A stretch of DNA of 64,000 nt, taken from VXMT01 sp965204835 (lineage in GTDB: Bacteria; Chloroflexota; Dehalococcoidia; UBA2979). Each line of letters starts with the position of its first letter. The stretch's first letter is position 1. The notes under the pieces were generated by a model. The model worked only from the letters and a program-made list of their open reading frames with translations. It had not been told where the DNA came from and made no database searches. Where the stretch lies: NCBI GenBank assembly GCA_965204835.1, contig OZ242017.1, forward strand, positions 2,542,001-2,606,000, given 5' to 3'. Below are positions 57,996 through 64,000 of the stretch, piece after piece. A program made the position numbers and the translations under genes.

Positions 57996-59969
57996 CTACT
58001 GCGCGGGCTCGAAGCTCATGATGCCGAGCCCGGTGAGGACGTAGAGCACGTCGCCGCCCGGCCCGAGGGCGACGCCGCGCAGGTCGGTGAAGTCCGGGTG
58101 CGTGTGCTGGCGGAGGAACGCGCCGCCCGGATCGCCGACGACGATGCGTCGCCCGCCGCGGTCGGCGATGTATATCGCCTCGCGGTCCGCGGCGAGGCCC
58201 ACCGGCGCGTTCAACGCGCGGTCGATGCCCTGGAGTTGCTCCACGCCCTCGCGGCTGCCCTCGAAGCGCCGCAGGCTCTCCGCGTCCAGCACGAAGATGT
58301 CTGCCGCCACGTGCAGGGCCCGGGCGCCGCCCAGCGAGGCCGTCCCGAGCAGGGCGGAGCGCTCCGAGTCGAAGCCGCTCCCCGTCGGCAGGTAGCGCCA
58401 CACCTCGCCACCCCCGGCGTCGAGGACGTACAGGCTGCCGGCGTGGACGGCGATGGCGTCGATGGTTGCGAGTTCATCGGCGTCCCGGAACCGCAGCTCT
58501 ACCGGGTCGTCGTCACGCGTGACCGCGAACAGCGACCGATCCGCGTCGAGGATCACCAGCCGCCCGGCGATCGAGTCCCAGGCGATGCCGACCGGGGCGC
58601 CGGCCTCGGCGTCCCCGTAGCGTTGACCCGCGCGGTAGACCTCCTGGACACCGAAGATGCCCGCCGGGTCGATCGTGAGCACGCGGCCAAGCGCGCTGTC
58701 CATCACCCACAGGCGGTCGGCCCCCACGGCCAGCGCGTCCGGGACGATCGGCTGCGTGACGACCCCCTCGAAGCGGAGCACGGTCTCGACCTGGTCGACG
58801 GGGACCACCCGGTTCACCTCGTCGAGCCGCTCCTGGATCAAGACCTGCAGCGAGGCGATGCGCGGGTCGGTCGCGTCCACCGAGCGCGCCTCCTCGAGTT
58901 GCTGGAGGGCGGCGTTCAGCTGGTCGCGCTGCTCGCCGACGTCCGAGGTCTCCGCGGCGCCGGTGAGCAGCTCGCTCGCCTCGGCGAGCCGGGCGTCGAG
59001 CCGCGCGCCAGCGTCCTCCTCGAGCAGCGGGGGCACGAAGAACATGATGGCGGCGACGACGCCGATCAGCGCGAGCAGCCCGGCGCCCAGCCACAGCCAC
59101 GGCAGGGGCGGCGAGGCGCCGGCCACCCGCTCCCGCCGGAGCGACGGCATGCGTCGCCTGCGCGGTGCGTCCGCGTCGCCGCTGGGGGCGACCGTGACAC
59201 GCACGGGTGGAGCGGCGGGCTCGGGGAACGGAGGCGCGCCCGGCGGCGGCTCCTCCGACGGCAGCGGTTCGGTGCCCGTCGGGCGCTCGGCGGGCTCGTC
59301 GACCACGCGCTCCGTGGGCGCGGCGGCCCCGGGTGCGTCGGTGATGACGACCGCGTGGACGTCCGGGACGTTGCGCACCTGCACGAAGAGGTCGGTGAGC
59401 AGGCGTTCGGGGTGCGAGGAGAAGACGCGGCTGATCGCGGACGGGCCCGCGGTCGTCTCCGCGAAGCTGCTGAGCAGCAGGATGCTCGTGTCCTCGGTCT
59501 GTGCGGCGACGAACTGCGGCGTGATCTCGCCCTCGCTGCCCAGCGGGCTGGCGGCGGGCTCTCCGGCGGTGGTGACGCGCCGGGCGCCGTCGGAGCTGAG
59601 CAGGTAGACGAGCCCTGGGCCGGCCTGCGCGATGGTCGCCTCGCCGTTTCGCAGCACCACGCACGTCACGCCGACGGCGACGCGGTGCTCGCGCAGCGAG
59701 CGGCGGTTCCACTCCGCCAGGTTCGCGTGCGCGCGGCGCATCGCGCGGACGAGCCCGCCGGTCAGCGACAGCTCCTCGGAGACGAAGAGGTCCGCAACCG
59801 CGCCCGCCACCTCCTCGCAGAACTCGGCCGAGCGCTCGTCGACGGGTTCGACGAGCACGATGAGCCGCACGACGCGGGGATCGCCGTCGCGGGTCTGTTC
59901 GACCAGCCAGGGGCCGTGCTCCTGCACGTCGCCCTCGACGATGGCGAATCGGCCGACGCTGATGCCCAT
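57996..59969 (-). CDS. PP2C-like / transmembrane / beta-propeller protein
   Basis: The 657-residue product has three parts. Residues about 1-210 resemble a PP2C/SpoIIE phosphatase fold (FAIVEGDVQEHG, EWNRRSLREHRVAVGVTCVVLRNGEATIAQAGPGLVYLL in pieces), though the canonical metal aspartates are not obvious. A Pro/Glu-rich linker and one transmembrane helix (about 291-312, LWLGAGLLALIGVVAAIMFF) follow. The outer part has a coiled-coil-like helix (about 320-385) and an NHL/YncE-type beta-propeller (about 395-657, with LWVMDSALGRVLTID, LYVLDAGGGEVWRY, IYIADRGGRRIVVGD). A role in transmembrane signalling is plausible but unproven. Confidence 0.7.
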   Translation of the reverse strand: MGISVGRFAIVEGDVQEHGPWLVEQTRDGDPRVVRLIVLVEPVDERSAEFCEEVAGAVADLFVSEELSLTGGLVRAMRRAHANLAEWNRRSLREHRVAVGVTCVVLRNGEATIAQAGPGLVYLLSSDGARRVTTAGEPAASPLGSEGEITPQFVAAQTEDTSILLLSSFAETTAGPSAISRVFSSHPERLLTDLFVQVRNVPDVHAVVITDAPGAAAPTERVVDEPAERPTGTEPLPSEEPPPGAPPFPEPAAPPVRVTVAPSGDADAPRRRRMPSLRRERVAGASPPLPWLWLGAGLLALIGVVAAIMFFVPPLLEEDAGARLDARLAEASELLTGAAETSDVGEQRDQLNAALQQLEEARSVDATDPRIASLQVLIQERLDEVNRVVPVDQVETVLRFEGVVTQPIVPDALAVGADRLWVMDSALGRVLTIDPAGIFGVQEVYRAGQRYGDAEAGAPVGIAWDSIAGRLVILDADRSLFAVTRDDDPVELRFRDADELATIDAIAVHAGSLYVLDAGGGEVWRYLPTGSGFDSERSALLGTASLGGARALHVAADIFVLDAESLRRFEGSREGVEQLQGIDRALNAPVGLAADREAIYIADRGGRRIVVGDPGGAFLRQHTHPDFTDLRGVALGPGGDVLYVLTGLGIMSFEPAQ

Positions 59970-60123
59970 GTGCAGTACTTGCGGCGAGCGGGAAGTGGTT
60001 CGTGTACGACGTGAGGGCCATGATACGAGCGACGCGCCGGGCGGTCGATCCGCCCGCCACTCGACGCCGCGAGGTCACCCGTGAGCGGCGGGTGTGGCCG
60101 AACCCCATCCGAGGAGTACGGAC

Positions 60124-60513
60124 ATGGTCTCCGAGAACGATCTGCTTCGGCACCGCGCACACGCGGACGCCATCATCGAGCGCGCGGGCTCGCAGCTCGG
60201 CGAGCTCCTGCACGAGCTCGCCAGCGGCATCGACCCGTTCCCCGAGTTCCCCGGCTCGTTCTTCTCGTACGGCATCGAGGTGGAGCCGTTGCCCGGCGAC
60301 ACCGAGCGCGGCTGCGTGGTGCTGGGCGAGGACGGCGAGCTGTACGAGCTACAGGTCGGCAGCGAGGTCGACCAGCTCGACACCGACGATCCCGCGACCG
60401 GCCGCTCCGAGATGCGCCTCCCGCTCGAGGACCTCGAGCCCGCCGCGTACCTGCACTACGCGTACCGCGCCGTGGAGGCAGCGCTCGCGCACATGGAGGG
60501 GCAGGGCTCGTAG
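60124..60513 (+). CDS. Small acidic hypothetical protein
   Basis: The 129-residue product starts at ATG 60124 with GAGGAG 8 bases upstream; an earlier in-frame ATG at 60094 lacks a site. It is acidic and soluble, with GCVVLGEDGELYELQVG as a recognisable beta-hairpin and helices at both ends. No family was recognised. It is convergent with moaC. Confidence 0.6.
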   Translation: MVSENDLLRHRAHADAIIERAGSQLGELLHELASGIDPFPEFPGSFFSYGIEVEPLPGDTERGCVVLGEDGELYELQVGSEVDQLDTDDPATGRSEMRLPLEDLEPAAYLHYAYRAVEAALAHMEGQGS

Positions 60514-60535
60514 CCGGGACGTGGGACGGCGGCGG

Positions 60536-61045
60536 CTACTCCGCCGTGTACGTCCCCGAGCGCCCACCGGACTTCGCGACGAGCCGCACCGCCTCGACGC
60601 GCATCCCGCGCTCGGCCGACTTGCACATGTCGTAGACGGTCAGCGCGGCGACGCTGACCGCCGTCAGCGCCTCCATCTCCACCCCCGTGCGCGCCGTCGT
60701 CCGCACGACGGCCTCGATCTCGACGGCCGGGTCGGCGTCGTCGGCGCCCGGCGCCAGGTGGACCTCGACGCCGCTGATGGGCAGCGGGTGGCAGAGCGGG
60801 ATGAGGTCGTGCGTGCGCTTCGCGGCCATGATGCCGGCGAGGCGCGCCGTAGCCAGAACGTCGCCCTTCGAGACGCGGCCCTCGGTGATGAGCGCGAGCG
60901 TCTCCGCGCTCATCGCCACGCGCCCGCGCGCCGTCGCCTCGCGATGCGACTCGGCCTTCCCGGACACATCGACCATGCGCGCCTCGCCGCGCTCGTCGAG
61001 GTGGGAAAGCGTGGGCTGGCCGTCGGCGGGTGTCGAGGTGGTCAC
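60536..61045 (-). CDS. moaC: Cyclic pyranopterin monophosphate synthase
   Basis: MoaC converts the MoaA product to cPMP in molybdenum cofactor synthesis. The 169 residues include MVDVSGKAESHREATARG, AGIMAAKRTHDLIPLCHPLP and TGVEMEALTAVSVAALTVYDMCKS, all signature blocks. GTG 61045 has GGAGGAA upstream; the long in-frame extension overlaps the upstream intergenic region. moaA lies about 2.7 kb further on the same strand, separated by a divergently read NHL gene. Confidence 0.95.
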   Translation of the reverse strand: MTTSTPADGQPTLSHLDERGEARMVDVSGKAESHREATARGRVAMSAETLALITEGRVSKGDVLATARLAGIMAAKRTHDLIPLCHPLPISGVEVHLAPGADDADPAVEIEAVVRTTARTGVEMEALTAVSVAALTVYDMCKSAERGMRVEAVRLVAKSGGRSGTYTAE

Positions 61046-61295
61046 GGTGCGTTCCTCCACAGGTGTGCAGCACCCCGATTGTACCGGCGCATGGTGGCAG
61101 GGCCTCACGCGCCGTGGTTCGCGCGCGAGCGGGGCGCACCGGGCCCCATCCGAACGGGCGGGTGCCCGGTAGGGTCGCGCGATGTGACCGGGTGAGCACA
61201 ATCCGGGCGACTCGCACATTACGATGGCGAGACGGGCGCGACGGCGTCGGACGACGCTCTCCGTGGCGGCTGCGTCCACAAGAAGGCAGGCAGGC

Positions 61296-63713
61296 GTGCG
61301 CAGGCTCCTGATCGCACTCATCGCCGCCACGGTCGGCGCCGTTGCACTCGGGGCGTCGCAACCCTACGGCGACCCCTCGGCGACGGCGCCCATCGAGCTG
61401 CGCGTGTGGCAGGGCCTCGAGGACCCCTCGGACATCGCCGTGGGCGCACGCGCGACCGATGGTGTGTGGGGGACGCTCCGGATGGTCCCGCTCCCCCTCG
61501 GCGGCCTCAGCGCGAGCGGCCAGTACCGCTACGGGCAGACCACCCTCGAGGTGCCACTGACGACCGCGGCCCCCGTCACCATCCACGTGCGGGTGTGGCA
61601 GGCGGTGCGCCTGCCGAGCGTCGTCTACGTGAGCGTGCGAGGGGCGACCGGCTCATGGGCTCACCTCGGGACGGTCCGCATCCATCTCGACGACGGCGCC
61701 CGCCCGGACCTCGGCTACCGCTTCGGCGACATGCGCATCGAGGTGGAGCTGCCGGAGCACCAGGTCGTCACGCTCGCCGGGAGCGCCATGCAGTGGGGCT
61801 ACGTCGACGGCGTGGGGAGCGAGGCGCGCTTCGGGAGTCATCGCGAGGTCTCGCTGATGGACCTGGACATCGACACCGACGGAAGCGTGGTCGTCGTGAA
61901 CTACTACAACCACACCGTGCGACGCATCGCACCGGACGGGACCGTCACCACGATCGCCGCCAGGGACGGAGACGGGTCGCTCGACGCTTCCACGGACGCG
62001 TTCGAGTTCAGAGGGCCGAGAGGCGTCGCCATCGCCCCGGACGGCGCCATCTACGTCACCGAGCGCACCACCAGCCGCATCCGCAAGATCAGCCCGGACG
62101 GCATAGTGACGACGGTCGCGGGCTCCGGGACGTTCGATGTCGAGCCCGTCCTGAGGCCGAGGCGCGACGGTTCCGCTGATCAGGCCATCTTCGGGGCGCT
62201 CGGCCCGATGGTGTTCGGACCGGATGGTGACCTGTTCATCGTTGACGGGCCGACCATCAGGCGCCTCTCACCCTCCGGGTGGGTATCAACCTTCGTCGGG
62301 GGCGGATACGGGTTTGCCGACGGGCGAGGCGCTCGAGCGCGGCTCGGCTACGTGGGCGGTATCGATGTGGACACCTCCGGCAACCTGTACTTCAGCGAGT
62401 CCAACGCATGGGTTCCCAGTGAGGTAGGGGCGGTGGGAGCCATTCGCATGGTCACTCCCGACGGCGCCGTACGGACGCTGTACCGGGATGCCCGGCCGGC
62501 GCACCGCGGCGGGTTACTTGCCAGCCCTCGAGGGATCGCGGTTTCGAGGGACGGCGACATCTACGTCTCGAGCACCGGCCGCGACCAGGTCGTGCAGCTC
62601 AAGCCTGACGGCAAGCTGCGTGCCATCGCCGGCGCCGGCGAGGCAGGCAGCTTCGACGGTCCGTACGGAGCGGCTACGTTCCAGTTCCCCGCCGCAATCG
62701 CAGTCGCGCCGAGTGGGGCGCTCATCCTGATAGACCAGGCGGCCAGTACCGTGCGGGCGATCCTGCCCGGCCCGGACGGGTTCACCACCCGCGTGCCGCT
62801 GGCCGAAGACCATGGCCTCCCGCAGCTCGAAGGAGTGAGCGTTGAGGTGTTCGCGGGGCGCGCCGGGGTATCCGGATACTCGGGCGACGGGGGCCCCGCC
62901 ACGGGGGCGCGCTTCACCGCACCCGTGGGGATCGCCCTCGATCGGTCCGGTGGTGTCCTCGTAGCCGACGCTCGGAACCACGCCATTCGCCGGATCTCGG
63001 CCAACGGCACGGTGAGCACGCTTGCGGGCGGCAACGGTCGGGGCTCGCGCGATGGCTCCCCCGCCCGAGCCCAGTTCGACCAACCCCGCTACGTCGCCGT
63101 GGACGGCGACGGCGCCGTATACGTGGTGGATGGCGACAGCCGGCTCCGCAACGTCGCGCTCGATGGCGCCGTCTCAACCATCGAGTGGGACGCCGACGGC
63201 GACATCCACACCATGGAACAGGGGCCCGACGGCAGCGTGTTCGTCACCCGGGCAGGACAGATCTGGCGTCCCGATCCCGACGGGGCCATGGCTCGGGTGG
63301 GAGGCCGCTTTGGCTATATGTGGGGGTTGAGCGTGGCCGACGATGGCTCCCTGTACTTCCTGAATGACGTAGCGACGAACTTCTGGGTGACGCGCCTGAC
63401 GACGGCCGGAGTCACCTCGAGGGTATTCGAGGATGACCGAGGCATCTTTGGCGGGCCGTTCTCCCACCGCCTCCACCGGCTGGCGCTGGGCCCGGATCGC
63501 GTCATGTACGTGCTCGACCCGGAGTACCGGCAAGTGGTCCGCATCGAGCCAGACGGAACCGGTGCGATCGTGGTCGACCACGAGACGTCCGCTCTGGGGG
63601 CCAGTTTCTATCCTGAGGACATCCTCGTGACGTCGGAGGGCGATCTGCTCGTCTCAGACGCGCGACGGCACGTGATCTGGAAGATCACCATCGACGAGGA
63701 CGGGCGGCACTAG
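61296..63713 (+). CDS. Large secreted NHL-repeat beta-propeller protein
   Basis: The 805-residue product from GTG 61296 begins VRRLLIALIAATVGAVALGA, an export signal. A beta-rich domain (about 25-165) with internally repeated WQGLEDPSDIAVGARATDG / WQAVRLPSVVYVSVRGATG units follows. The rest is about ten NHL-type repeats of the form G-V-DG-G-IYV-D-N-IRRI-P-G-V-T-AG (for example VADARNHAIRRISANGTVST). A propeller or pair of propellers outside the cell that binds proteins or sugars is likely. The GC content is slightly lower than that of neighbours. ATG 61224 is an alternative start with an Arg-rich extension. Confidence 0.75.
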   Translation: MRRLLIALIAATVGAVALGASQPYGDPSATAPIELRVWQGLEDPSDIAVGARATDGVWGTLRMVPLPLGGLSASGQYRYGQTTLEVPLTTAAPVTIHVRVWQAVRLPSVVYVSVRGATGSWAHLGTVRIHLDDGARPDLGYRFGDMRIEVELPEHQVVTLAGSAMQWGYVDGVGSEARFGSHREVSLMDLDIDTDGSVVVVNYYNHTVRRIAPDGTVTTIAARDGDGSLDASTDAFEFRGPRGVAIAPDGAIYVTERTTSRIRKISPDGIVTTVAGSGTFDVEPVLRPRRDGSADQAIFGALGPMVFGPDGDLFIVDGPTIRRLSPSGWVSTFVGGGYGFADGRGARARLGYVGGIDVDTSGNLYFSESNAWVPSEVGAVGAIRMVTPDGAVRTLYRDARPAHRGGLLASPRGIAVSRDGDIYVSSTGRDQVVQLKPDGKLRAIAGAGEAGSFDGPYGAATFQFPAAIAVAPSGALILIDQAASTVRAILPGPDGFTTRVPLAEDHGLPQLEGVSVEVFAGRAGVSGYSGDGGPATGARFTAPVGIALDRSGGVLVADARNHAIRRISANGTVSTLAGGNGRGSRDGSPARAQFDQPRYVAVDGDGAVYVVDGDSRLRNVALDGAVSTIEWDADGDIHTMEQGPDGSVFVTRAGQIWRPDPDGAMARVGGRFGYMWGLSVADDGSLYFLNDVATNFWVTRLTTAGVTSRVFEDDRGIFGGPFSHRLHRLALGPDRVMYVLDPEYRQVVRIEPDGTGAIVVDHETSALGASFYPEDILVTSEGDLLVSDARRHVIWKITIDEDGRH

Positions 63714-64000
63714 CCGCCGATGTACGACATCTCGATGCGCGGGCCGAGCGAGGCCACGTCCGGGGTGGCCGCGGAGCGGAGCTCCGAGTAGCGGTCGTCG
63801 CGGACGCGCCAGATGCCGCGCAGGATATCCAGCAGCTCCTCGTCGCTGGCGCCCTCGCGCAGCGGCGCGCGCAGGTCCGTGCCGAGCACCGCGAACAGGC
63901 ACGTGTAGAGCGAGCCGTCGGCCGAGAGGCGCGCTCGCGTGCAGTCGCTGCAGAACGGCGCGGACACCGAGGTGATGAACCCCACCTCGCCGTCGCCGTC
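63710..64000 (-). CDS. moaA: GTP 3',8-cyclase, C-terminal part (runs off the window)
   Basis: The visible 97 residues read GEVGFITSVSAPFCSDCTRA, RLSADGSLYTCLFA, then LRAPLREGASDEELLDIL and end RIEMSYIGG. This is the C-terminal 4Fe-4S domain and the GG-containing tail of MoaA, with two of its three cluster cysteines (CSDC) plus the third in LYTCLFA. The protein catalyses the first step of molybdopterin synthesis. The N-terminal radical-SAM domain lies beyond position 64000. The stop overlaps the convergent NHL gene. Confidence 0.93.
   Translation of the reverse strand, partial: DGDGEVGFITSVSAPFCSDCTRARLSADGSLYTCLFAVLGTDLRAPLREGASDEELLDILRGIWRVRDDRYSELRSAATPDVASLGPRIEMSYIGG

Overview
The window is high-GC bacterial DNA (about 70% G+C by eye). 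The best guess for the source is a Chloroflexota member of the Dehalococcoidia type, with an actinobacterium-like lineage as the alternative. This inference rests on Tat-lipoprotein family 5 solute-binding proteins with poly-Asp/Thr linkers, a two-gene ADP-forming acyl-CoA synthetase, coenzyme F420 genes, an AdoCbl nucleotide-loop cluster, a PSP1/RicT-like gene next to holB, many GTG starts with 4-nt GTGA/ATGA gene overlaps, and several promoters whose -10 box lies 6 nt before a start codon (leaderless mRNAs).

Layout. 1-1.3 kb: the end of a geranylgeranyl-reductase-like flavoprotein, an orphan DUF433 antitoxin and an XRE antitoxin with a possible decayed toxin. 1.35-13.6 kb: a branched-chain amino acid locus, ilvBNC-leuA-leuCD-(APH kinase)-leuB, then a convergent VapBC module, then cimA. 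Three putative leader peptides sit in front of ilvB (Leu/Val-rich), leuA (Leu-rich with rare codons) and cimA (Ile-Ile), which suggests ribosome-mediated attenuation matched to each branch. 13.6-15.8 kb: a two-component system. 16.2-16.7 kb: a minus-strand transcript with a strong promoter, a ydaO-type c-di-AMP riboswitch and a 72-aa zinc-ribbon protein. 16.8-19.3 kb: cobT-cobS-cobU. 19.4-23.9 kb: an envelope proteolysis group (HtrA-like protease, gamma carbonic anhydrase fold, SppA-like peptidase, and a lipoprotein with a trypsin fold but a broken catalytic triad). 23.9-26.7 kb: an NMT1-type ABC importer. 26.8-28.3 kb: npdG-cofE of F420 metabolism. 28.4-29.7 kb: a small membrane protein and holA.

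29.76-31.66 kb is a lower-GC accessory island: a divergent MerR/excisionase-like HTH gene, a ComF-like phosphoribosyltransferase and a short DprA/SLOG-like protein, with two divergent promoters and inverted repeats between them. It is the best candidate here for an undescribed nucleotide-handling, regulatory or defence module. 31.7-40.6 kb returns to core genes: acyl-CoA synthetase alpha/beta, pth, mfd (behind a strongly structured leader), a GNAT, an amidohydrolase and a membrane protein. A tRNA-Pro(GGG) follows at 40.7 kb.

41-47.2 kb holds three tandem paralogous peptide-type solute-binding lipoproteins, each with its own near-identical terminator and no permease nearby. Then come a flavin-dependent-halogenase-like gene, ricT-like, holB, lysA, a MutY-like glycosylase lacking the expected catalytic Glu, a metallo-beta-lactamase-fold hydrolase, an M16 peptidase, tsaD, a PP2C-like/beta-propeller membrane protein, moaC, a large NHL-repeat secreted protein, and the 3' part of moaA at the right edge. 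No CRISPR array, rRNA, insertion sequence or replication origin was seen. All assignments are by eye from motifs; no database search was run.
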